This document shows positions 22,336 to 34,300 of a DNA stretch of 64,000 nt, one piece after another. A program made the translations under genes and the position numbers. The stretch is from Holothuria scabra. Lineage: Eukaryota > Echinodermata > Holothuroidea > Aspidochirotida > Holothuriidae. The notes beneath the pieces are model-generated. The model made no database searches, had not been told where the DNA came from, and worked only from the letters and a program-made list of their open reading frames with translations. Every line of letters starts with the position of its first letter. Positions within the stretch are counted from its first letter, which is position 1. The DNA lies in assembly GCA_037179385.1 (NCBI GenBank), contig CM074179.1:69335806-69399805 (forward strand), given 5' to 3'.

Positions 22336-25300
22336 GTAAGTTTTTTGTACTGTACAACTGTGGTATAATACTGTCTGAGAGATGGTACAGTCCTGTATAG
22401 TATTTTCTGATTGGTTTCAACTTTTTAATACAGTACTTCATGTGTGTATTGTCGATCCTGTTCACCTCCCACAGTCGCAGTTGTCAGTATTTGACCATGT
22501 GGTCTGGTTGGTAGCTAGTGCATCCAACTCTCACATGAAAGGTCCTAATTCACTTGCTGACTTATATACTGTACTTACCCCCTCCTACATCTAATTTCCA
22601 TTAATCTCGCACGCTGCGTGCAACTCAGAGCAGTTTGACCGGTGCTATGGCCGAGTGGATAAAGGTGGTGGCATTTGAAGCAATGAAGCTTAGCAACCAG
22701 GAGTTCGATTCCTGGCCGGGTCAAAATAAGGTGGGTTTTTCTTCCAAGAGCAATCTACGGTTTTCCCATCTGAACTGACCTTTCAAAAAATACCAAATTT
22801 GATCTAAATTGCTAAATTGGTTGCCACCCGACGTGAAGTTGTAATTCATAAGCCAATGGCTTTCCCACATTCGTGGTCGCTTAGTATCTTAAAACAACTG
22901 CCCAATACTTGTATATTATCCTTGTATATAATCTGACACCTCGACCGTTAAGGTGGGGGGGGGGGGGAACTTGACTCCCAAGCAGTTTCATACTGTACCA
23001 ATGATTTTAGTAATGGAACCAACTGCCATTGTTTGGGACTGTCATACTCCACACAAGCCATTGAGTAGAAATTACAATCTACATCACCTCTCCTCATCCC
23101 CTATTTATATATGAGCCCTTCTGGTTACTACTGTAGATCCATCCTGTCATGCTGTTGACTTACCAAAGGATTACTGCAGGTTAGTAGGGTCACACTGTAA
23201 ATAGGAGGTGAGTATCAGGCTCGAAGATCCCCAAACCAGGGAGTTTTGGGGATTCCAGCCCCTATAACTGTAAGAAAAGGTTGATTGCCCAACATGTGGA
23301 CATAATATTAAATTTAAATGCAAGTGCAGTATTCGAGCTATTATTGTACATTGATGTACTGTAGCAGTATGCCTGGAGGTAAAGAATTTTGGCTAGATAA
23401 TTGGCAGGTACAGTATTTCATTGTACAGTACGGTAGGTGTCTTTATCATACAGTGAAATCAAACCCATACAATTTTAGAATTCAAACTGGCACTTCGCTT
23501 TAGTTACTATAGAAAGGTGATTGATTAAAACAGTGCACTGTACTGTACATCAAATGAAATGATTGATCAAGTAAGTGATACTGGTAACAGAGGATAATTA
23601 TGTTAAAAAAGTTTGTTGTGCATACATATAATAGTCATATTCCCAAAACTGTGTTCAAAGTCCAGCCCTTGTGCAGCTACTACAGTACACAGAACATACA
23701 GAATTTTGCCTAAGTTCAAATTGTTCAGGTTTTGAAATGTACTGTAGGCCAATGGCACAGAGCAGTATGTTTGACCGTCTATAAAGTTGTGATTTCTCAA
23801 TGTTATAGTAGGCCATTGATACTGTACGTCTACAATATAACATTGAGAAATCACCACTTAATGGATTGGGCACCAGGAGTGAAACCCTTCATATTTGACA
23901 CTATACTGTATGTACAGTACCTCAAGTGACATTGACCTGACACTGTCAATGGCCCTTTGCTACATTTACAGTAGTTGGACTACCATTGAGAAAGCCACAT
24001 TAGGAATGATGTAGTATTCAGTTGAATGGTTAAAGTATTTTTGTGAATACTTGCAAAAGAAACTTCTGACAAAAGGGAAGTAGTATTCAGCTGAATGCTT
24101 GTAGACAGTCAGCTGGATGCATTGTAGTCAGCTGAATGCTAATAGTATTCAGCTGAATGCTTGTAGACAGTCAGCTGGATGCATTGTAGTCAGCTGAATG
24201 CTAATAGTATTCAGCTGAATGCTTGTGGTCAGTCAGCTGGATGCATTGTAGTCAGCTGAATGCTAATAGTATTCAGCTGAATGCTTGTAGACAGTCAGCT
24301 GGATGCATTGTAGTCAGCTGAATGCTAATAGTATTCAGCTGAATGCTTGTAGACAGTCAGCTGGATGCATTGTAGTCAGCTGAATGCTATTTAAAGCAAT
24401 CAGCCAAATTCTTGCAAAAGCCCGGTAGAATTTAGCTAGTATTCCACTCTTCCCTGTAGTATTCCGTTAGCATTCACAAGGCATTCCCTATGAAATATTC
24501 AAAATAAGTGGTTGGACTTTGCATACTAACTGAACAGCTAGAACCACCTAAATAAGCATTGGAATGCCTAAGGAATACTTATTGAATGCTTATTTAGTAT
24601 TCCGCTTAGGTATTGGAAAATAATGTTATTTGTGCAGTACATGCTGTACAGTATGTATTTTAGGTGCACTTCTGTAAGTAGGCATACTGTATTTCATTTT
24701 ATATTTATTTATTATTATTTTTTCATTGTCACAGTTTACACAAAGTGATATTTGAATTATGCGTTATGTTCTAGAATGTCATTCATAATGTTTAGATTGT
24801 TATTTAAAAATGAATATTTGTTGTTTCTTCATCAGGTGATGAATTAAATTTTCCTCAAAACATTCTCCCCAGTGGGAAATTCCAGGTGGAAGGCTATTTA
24901 CTTGTATTTGATGTGAGCAATGTCAAAGGTCGCAGCATTACCAAACAAAGAGAGTTTGTACAGAAGCTGTACTCTTCTATTTCAAAGACAAAGAAACCAA
25001 TTGTTTTGGTAGCAACAAAGTTTGACGTTGCAGAAGATATGAGTCTTAACGAGGTCAAACAGTTTGCCAGAGAAAAGAAATTGACACTGGTTGAGTGCTC
25101 GGCACAAGAAGGAGTTAATGTGAACTTACCGTTCTGCACCCTGGCATCTCTCATCGATAAAAATCGCAGCAGACCACGGGACATGACATATAAGGAGGGT
25201 CTGCGGAGAAGAGAAGAGAAAATAAGTTTGGCTCAGAAAAAATATATGCAGCTTCTAGATGCAAAGGTAACAGATTATCATAGTGTGTGGTCATCGACCA

Positions 25301-28300
25301 AATCAGATTTAGAGAAAACGGAGGATTACCTAACATATGTTATGCTTGCTGGAACACCAATGGCCAAGAAACATTTCCGTAATCATACGAAGAAGCTTAA
25401 AGAGATTCACCAGAACAAAAAGTTAGAACAGTACTTGTCAAATATGCCGGCAATGTTAGCAGACACATATCCAGACCTGGTTTCTATAAATGAAAGGTAA
25501 GGTATATTTTATAGTACTGTAGTACTAGCTCGTTACATAATTCTCTCACACCCCCACAACTTTTCCTCTCCCCCCACCCCTCAGCTTCTCCTCTCCACCA
25601 GCATACCTCTATGAATTCCCTTTCCACATATTCTCTAAAATCCATACTTAAAAATTGGTCTCTGTTACAATACCATCCAGGGTGACCATTAAGGGGGACG
25701 TACTGTATACTGTAAGGTGGAAATTCTCCCCTCCTTCCCCCCCCTCAAACCCCCCAGCTTTCCAGACTTAGTAGGTCTTCTTTTTCATTTCACTAAAAGG
25801 AAAGAAAAAAAAAACGTCAGTATCATGGTTTATTAAAGAAAAGGACACCATTTGCAGCAAGGTTTGAAGTGTAAGTGTACATAATAAATAGCCTTCAAAA
25901 ACCCTTTCGATTTCATCCTGTACCTATACCTTTTGCCCCCAGAACCAACATGTTAATTTGGCCATGACAGAATCAATGTGGCCTTGGGGGTCTGGCAGTA
26001 ATAAATCTACCCTCTTCTTTAAGTTTCTGGTGGAATCCCGGTCAGCCTATACATGCTTTAAAACCATTTTTGGGAATCTCTAAACTTACTTGGTTTCAAC
26101 TGATTTAAGGTCAAAAGCATAGCTGCAGTGGTGTGCTGAGCGGAATATGGCCTTGAGCAATCACAGTATAGACATACATGTGTGTCTGAGAGCTGCTTAA
26201 AAGCCATTGTGTGGAAGGGGAAGGATGCTATAGGCTAGGCGTAAGTGTACTGTAGACACATTCATCTAGAAAATTTTATGATAGGGAAAGATGTCCTCAG
26301 ATGCATTAATTATGAAATAAAAATCAAGTTGGACTTGGAGAGAGCTTTGTTGCTCAACTGTTATTTCGGGAAGAGTGAAAACTTGGAAAACGTTATAAAG
26401 TGCAGTTTGCTTGGTACTGTATTGTACATGTGGTGTTGTAATGTAGCTTCACGGTTATGGTTACACCTCAGCTAATAACCTGGTTAAATCTACAGTAGCT
26501 GTACCCACAGGTTTCGTTTTTAAAGCCTTCGGTATGAACGGGTCGAGACTCGAGTCGAACTCTCGACCTCCTGACTGCAAGTTGGACGCTCTGACCACTT
26601 AATTATGCAGTCAGTCAGCATCAGAGCAGCTATAGTTGCTGATGAGTTAAATTACAAAAGAGTCCCATCTGGAGTAGAATTTATTGGATGTTAAATTCAA
26701 GACATTACTGGGTGGTATTCCAGACATGTTCGGTTAAGGCTGTGTGTTCAAATGCTTCTTAAAGAAGTTAATTTAAGCAAAGAGTAGCCTGCTCTTAGTA
26801 GATAATAAATTACTACGATCTGTCTTTCCTCTCTAATACTTCTGTCATGTTCACAAAGATATTTTTACTGCCAAACTTTCTTTCTGGCAAAGCACTCTAA
26901 ATCCCTTTTAAATATTGATTCATCCCACCCATTTGGTTTTATAAAGCTTTGTGTTCCCTTTTAGTGTGTGTTGTTTATTATAAATTCCCGTGGGAGGCTC
27001 TGAAGACTGTTAATGTACTTCTCTGTTTAATGTTCATGGGAATGTATCCATTTGCTTGCAACAAATGAAAAGTTAGAATTGTCGTGAAGATGGATGAGCT
27101 TGAAATAATTGCAATTGATAGCATACTTTATCGTATTACTTTGTTTGGGCAAAGCATGTTTGGTGTATCTTTGAAAAATGACTTAGTGTGTATTGTGCCT
27201 CAAAGGGCATTTGTACCTGAACCATACTTGGAAATAAATTTAAACTTGGGAACTTTTTATTGAGTTGACTGACACTTTATCACACATACAGTACATGTTG
27301 GTGTGTTGTTAAATCTCATTTAACTACAGTAACTACCTTAGAGGGCAAGAGTTGTCACCCAATCTTGAACCAGTGCAGTAGACTGTTCTGTGTCGTGATT
27401 GTCTCTTAAGTGTCATGTGACAATATTTTCCTCTCAAATGTGAAATTGGCAAGGAGTAACTACTTGGCTTAACTTGAATTATATTCAATATTGAAGTCCT
27501 AAAATGTACATTATAAGAAGATACATCAGAGATACATTGAAGAATACTAAGAGGAAATCTGTGAGCTCTACTGTAGCTGCTTCTTCAAAACAAGTTTGGG
27601 GCAATTGTTTTTATCCTTTACCCTTTTTTTTTTAGTCTGTTACTATAGAAAAGGGAGATTTAAAAACAAATCGGTGGTAAATTTTAGCGCTTCTTCTGTA
27701 GGATGCATGGGGAGAAGGAAAGGGTTTAGGAAGCATTGGACTATAACTGACGGTATAAATGAATGTATCACAATACTTGTATAGTATAAAACTGAACTCA
27801 TAAGGCAAGTTTTGTACAGCAGAAACAAATGTGTGAACGATGGATATGAGAATATTAACAGCAGTTTACTACTGAAGATCTGTTTATACAGTACCTACTG
27901 TACGTGTATGCTGCTGCATTCAGTTGATGGCATAACATCCTGAAGTTGTTATTTAGCAATTTTACTTTAACTACAGTAACTTCTGGAACTTGTGACTTGA
28001 GTGAATTTATGCTTTAATACTCATGCTACTGTATACAATTAACTATTCTTGTACTGTACTTAACCATGTTACAAGAACACATACTGTACTCATTAAGGGA
28101 AGTAATTCATCAGTATGGCAGTGTTGAATATACTACAGTACTGTACACAGTGCCGATTCGTTAAGCTTCAATTGTAGCATTACAGTACAATGACAGGGAT
28201 GTAAATACTTGTGCACCTTTATGGTATCATATGTGACAATGATGTCATGTGATCATACCAACAGATACTGGCCTGCATGTCGTGATGCCCTGCCAAAGCA

Positions 28301-31300
28301 CCCTCATTTTGAGGAGTGGTTTGTTACTTTGAACGAACCCTGGGAGGACAGCGAGTACATCGACACTGCCGATGTTAAAATACCGTTCCAGCTGATGACA
28401 GAATCAAAATATTCTGCCCGAGTTGAAAGTTACTTTCAGGAACATGTACAGCGTTTACAGGAAGCTAAGAGGAAAGAGAGGTATGATTAAATATCTTTTT
28501 GTTTTGCTATTTACTCAGGGCCAAATTATAAGTTAGCAAAGAGAAGGAAAAAAGATGGTGAAATGAGGGATTTTCTTGTGACCTTCTGAAAATCAGGCTT
28601 TGTGAGCTGCAATTGAAAAGACAGAAGATACTGTAATTTAAGATAACTGAGAAGACAGTATAAACTCAGTTCCAAGTCAGAGATAAAGAATTATGAAATT
28701 ATATTGAGAGGATTTATTTTCTCCCAGGATTGTCCCATTAGGTCAATGTGTGGTTTTTAGGTCATCAATAGTTTTAGTGACATGTGGCCATCACCAGAAT
28801 GTCTGCATCCAGGGTTTTGTAGCTGTCATACTCTGATAGAAGGGCAATTGTGGTGGTGGAGTGGGGCTCAGTTTAGGCGATGAAGGCGGCAAGAGTACGT
28901 AAATGTGGTTGGAAGGGAAGCCATTCCAAGGATATTAATGTCATGTGAAGGAAAGCTGATATGTAAGCATCATTGGTGTTTAAGGATTTTGTCCTTTGAA
29001 GTGTAAAATGTATCAGTATAGGCCCAAGCTTAGTGATACTGTAGTAGTTTATGGAATCAAGTATCCCTGATAAGCAAAGAAAACACACACAAAAAAACCC
29101 CTGAAAATCCCCCCAAAACACAAGAAAAAAAAAACAACAAAAAAAAAATACACAAAACAAAACAAATAAATGTAGAATGAAGTATATTTTTCATGAAAAA
29201 GTTAAACATTTTATAAGAATCATTTATACATATTCTTCTTTTAAAGGTACAAGTCTGACTTCAGGACCATGTTGGGAACTCTCAAAGATACAATTTTACC
29301 GGGGAGCAATTTCCATGAGATGCGGCTTCATCTGGAACCTTTCCAATGTTACCAGATGTTAGAGGAGCAGGAAAGGATGGCAGTCTTCATTACTCACCAA
29401 AATGAAATCTTTCAGCAAGCTAAGGAGGACCTGTTAGAACTGTTGATAGAGAGGACGGATCTCTTTATTAAACTAGATAAAGGAGGAAAGGTCTTGGAAC
29501 AAGTCAATAAGCTACAGGATGAATTATCATCAGATCAAAGGTATAGTAGTACTCGGACTTGGAGCAAGTTTAAATGCATTAAATCACCCTAGACAGTTCT
29601 AATTCTTCCAACTTATGTACATTTATAGCCCCTTCCACAACTGTCAAAAACTCATCCAAATCCAGACACAATCCCAGTTGATTGCTTGATGGCATACCCT
29701 GGTGAGTATACAATGTCCAGAACCCTTCCAGTATATGCTGTGTAATATCAGCTATTCTGCACAATTTTTTGAATTAAATGTCAATTAAAGAGCTGTACCA
29801 ATTGAAAATTTCTGTAGATAAGTGGATGGGGGAGGGGGGTGGGGTCAAAAGGGGGGAAAATGTCCAAAGATCCGAAACCCTGGACCATGTCCCGGTCTGG
29901 ATTAGTCCTGTACAAAGCACTCTGCCCACAAGAATGTGAGTACACACATACTTACAGAAACACACATGCATGTTTTTAACATTGACAGGCACAAACTCAA
30001 AACAAAGATAGCACATCATTAGTGCAGTATTATTACAGTAAAAGGCTCTTAGCCATAAAGTCATAATATACCAGATTGTTATATTTGGTTTCTTCTGACA
30101 TTTTTTTTCCATCTGCCTGAGTTATTGGTGGGGACAAAAGGATAAGTTTGCCCTACTAATATTTTCGTTGAGGGTGCCCATCCCTGGATGGACACCCCTA
30201 GTTTGTTTTGATGAATGACTAACTTTAATCTTATGTGTGACAGCAGCTGTAGTCAAATCCATTCCCCAAGTGATGGTTGGGCATAGCAAGTGGCCATCAG
30301 CTTTGCATTTTCTTTTGTTTAACCTGTGCCCAATGGATAGCAGCAAACAATGTTAAACTCAAATATTTGCATTCACCTAACCTGCTTGTGCACATGTGTA
30401 GAAGAAGCAGATTAGGGCCATGCTGTAAGTAGGTAAAAGGAATGGCAATGAATACCTTGATATTAATGGGTTATAGTTTGATGATATTTAACATCACACC
30501 AACACGAATGTGTTATATAGTGTCATACTATTCAAATACTGTTCAAGTCTTCCCATTTAATTGCCTCTTATGACAGGCAGGGAATACTGCGGGCATATTC
30601 TACAACCGCCAGCTCACAGGGGTATTAATGGGTGCAGAATTTAAAAGGAACAGTGTTAGAATGTGCAGTCAGTTAAAATGTTTAAAAGGAAGGGATATTT
30701 GCAATTAGCCTGCAGTCAGGTTATTGTGATACTAATCTTGTGACCAAAATTGCCACTTATTCTATCAAAGGAGGAAGGTTAAGGGTAGGGGGATCTTTTC
30801 AACCACCCTTTGAGAGGGGGGTGGGGGTTTTTATCTAATATTGTGTTGGTAAAAAAGACCTATTGGCTGAACCTACCCCTGTTCACCCTCTTTTCCCCTG
30901 TCCACTCACACCCTCTCTCCAGTCTGACCTACTGTACCTGTATACATGTATACAAATATTTCTCATAAATTCCATTTTTGCTTATGTACAGATTCACAAG
31001 ACTAGTCAAGTTTCCATCCGAGAGATACGTCATGATAATCAAACAGTTTGCTTTCATGCATAATCTGGTGACAAACAGCTGCTTCCTTCACAAGCAAGAA
31101 AGATGTGTGGAGAATCAGATTCAAGAATTTGTTGGAACAAAGCTTCAAAGGTATGTATGTTGGTCCATCAAAACATTTTTAAAAATTGTCTGTTTTGTTG
31201 TTTTGTGAGCTGTGTACTCTATCTAGATGGGTAAAAAATATATTCAGATGTGTTGTTTAGTTGGTAGAGCATTTGCCTCTACATGAAAGGTGTGGTGTTC

Positions 31301-34300
31301 GATTTCAAAGCTTAGTTTTACCAACCGTTCTAAAAATGGACAAAACTGCCATTGTGCATAAGAAATGACACTGAAAATTGAAGCCCTGGGGCACCACTAC
31401 ATAAAACCAGAATGGTTTAAGTTGAGTCATAGGACCCTCTCTACCTAAGTGTCAACATTTTGGGGACTCACAGGTCCTAATTCTATCTATAGACTACATT
31501 ATAGCTTTCCAAACTTATGTGCTCAACATTGACCAAAAAGGTGAGCAACGTGCTTCGACATTAAGTTATTGGTACCTATCATATATATTTTGAGGCTGAC
31601 TTTGGCCTGTAGGAGTGGAAGTGGGCTTGGGGAGGGGGTTAGGGGTGGAGGAAAGGATCTTTGACTGTTGCTATAAAAAGTCATCTTTTAACAGCAGGTT
31701 TTCCCAGTTAGTGGGACCATGGTAAGCCACTGCATACCATTTTCAAATTTGTTAGTTTCTGGGAAAAGTAAGGGGATTACATGACCTTTTTCTGTTGAAT
31801 ATGGACTTAGGTTAAAGGGTTCAGATGAATGTTGCAAAAGACCTGTTAGCTTATTTTTCCCACCTAAGCTAGTTAGTCTGGGAAATTGTTTCAGCATACA
31901 GTAGAGGTAGTATAAGAACAGTTTTCAAGGATGTGAAGAAAATCACTACTATTTTTTCAGTTAATAGATTACATCAGAACAATGACTGTTTGAGAGCTTG
32001 TTAAGAGCTAAACTCTCTGCTGCTTAAAACAAAAGATGAAAATTTACAGAAATCACTTCACACCGTCATACTAAAATGTGTGTACTAGAATCTATACTGT
32101 TAATGTTTCCTCAGGTGGCTAATTTTATGGAGTTTTGATTTCATTTTCTTTCACAAACCAATCAGGGTGCTTCTCTCTTTTGTTATTCTAATAGATGTTT
32201 ATTGATGATGTTGAAAAATGCTAAAACTGTATTAAGGATGTGAAATCCAGGTTGAGAGACTTTTGTTATTTTAGCGCTTCCAAGTTTATCAATTTACAGT
32301 TCTTTGGATTGATCATTTCCAAAGTTTTCCAAATAAGGAACGGGAGTTGAGGTAACTGATTATATGAGTTGCTATTGTGAATTCAGGGTTTTCAGTAGGC
32401 TATATGTCAGCCATATGCCATGTACATATTAAAGGCTCTACAGTCTCACCCCAGACAGTTAAAATAGATGAGTAGCCCCACCCTAAACCCTGTTTCCATC
32501 CAAAACAAGGAGTTCAATCTCATATTCATGTTACAATAAGTAGGATTGAGTTTAATTTGCCAAGGAAAAACGATACTGTACTTGCAATTATAATATACCG
32601 TATTTACTCTATTAAACGCCCCCTCTCTAATAAACGCCCCCCCCCCCCAACTTTTTCGTCACATTGCATAAAGTGAAATTGTTAATTCCAAAGACAATAT
32701 GGTAAAAGGAAAATGAAATAGTCCTGCCTTGAAGCCACGAAATCTCCTAAAGTCCCATACTGTATCCTGAAGTAAAAGGCATGTTTCTGCAACTAATTTC
32801 TGTTGATATCCATCACGCTATAGTTTGGTTACCGGTCATTGGGGAGGAGCTCACAGCTGATTGTGAAGCTGACAACCAAATGGACAAATATGTCATATGT
32901 AGCAGTTTATCATAAGTCACATAAATTTGACTCTAATAAACGCCCCCCTTAACGAAAATTTCACGCCCCCGGGGCGTTTAATAGAGTAAATACGGTATTT
33001 TGTGTTTCGCTAGAGCAGGTTACCCTAAATTCTACTTCAGTATTGTAACTCTTGGTCATGACTTTCTGCTCTTCTTCTCTTTTTAGAGTTGAGAGCCTGT
33101 GAAATTTGTAATACTGTGTTTTCATATCGATAAATAACCTATTTTTGTGTGCTTAAATATGTTTTTGCAATTTAATGAAATACATAAACTTTGTACAAAT
33201 TATGGAATTAGTTTACCAGCTGTGGCTGTCAGAGTAATTGATTAGCCAGAATTACTATTTTTATCCACAATAAATTTTTGATTCCTGTATGGTGTTTACA
33301 AGTATATGACATTTCTGCCTAAAAATATACAATAATATACTGTGTGTGTATGTTGCAGTTGTGATGTCTTTGAAACAGGAACAGTTAGTTAGATGGAGTT
33401 TTACAGCCCAGTTTCCAACCTATTGGTTCAAGTTGAGCCGTCCACTGCCTTTTTTTCCAGTTGTGGCTCATAGAACTAAGTGAAGTAACAAATAAAGTGA
33501 ACTGCTATCTGCTTGTCATACAGTATGCAGGCAAACTGTCAGGGGTGTAGTGTGCTTTAGGACTATAAAGCTTAGTGTCACCTCCAAGTTGGTGCCCCAT
33601 CAAGTGGTACTGTAATATATACAGGCCTCAATATTCTGAAAACTTTATGGTTGTCCTTGGGATAGCCAATTTAATATTTTTGGTTGTCCACAAGGCAATT
33701 TGATTGTGTGACAAATTTTTTAGCACATTTACATGTAACTATGAAGCAGTGTTTCACAAGTCCTGCACTGTTTTTTTTTTTTTCTGAATTCAGTAAATTG
33801 TGTGTGTGTCTATGAATGCATTATTTTTCTTTCAGAATAAAATACTGTACCAGATGGAATGTGTGCGGAAATCAGTGTAGAGTTCTATCTGGTAATACAC
33901 ACTAGGCAGGTTTTCATTCTTATTGTGAAAAAAATGGCTGTCAGCCAAAAAACCAACTGTTTATCTTTTGGATGTTTGTACAGAATTTTAGTTGACAATT
34001 ATGCAACTGCAGAAATCAAGCCCCGGTATTATTTGTCTGTGATTCTCATTTCCATAGAGGCTGGCATTGTAGCCAATGTGCTCAATTCTTAGAACATAAC
34101 ATATTTTATTCACAAGTACATAAAATTTTCAGAATAATTGTGAAGGCCCGGAGGTGCTTGAGTAAGTGGATTCACACCTCTTTTCTCCATACTTTTTATA
34201 TTTTTTCATATGCAAATGACCTCTGGCAAAACTTTTCGAGATGTCAATGTCGTACTTGAGACAGAGACAAACATGCTCTCACCAGACTTTGCCAAGTTTT

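Larger units (their letters stand above)
22336..24835 (+). other. Intron 1
   Basis: 2.5 kb between GTAAGT and ATCAG. It holds a tRNA-type SINE (22643-22945), a poly-G tract (22956-22968), a 19-bp hairpin (23789-23854) and a 62-bp minisatellite (24081-24390). No further exon is seen. Confidence 0.85.

Noticed and set aside
22643..22722. Functional tRNA gene
   Set aside because: A and B boxes are present but the acceptor stem and anticodon arm do not pair properly; it fits a SINE head.
24081..24390. CRISPR-like array
   Set aside because: Units are directly tandem with no unique spacers, in a eukaryotic intron; this is a minisatellite.
24886..25500. Independent gene starting at ATG 24886
   Set aside because: The ATG lies in an intergenic-looking reading only if exon 1 is ignored; the frame is continuous with the GTPase domain from the acceptor at 24836 once exon 1 is joined.
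32382..32492. Small CAGGGTTT...AAACCCTG element
   Set aside because: Only about 8 bp of inverted repeat and no flanking duplication; too weak to annotate.
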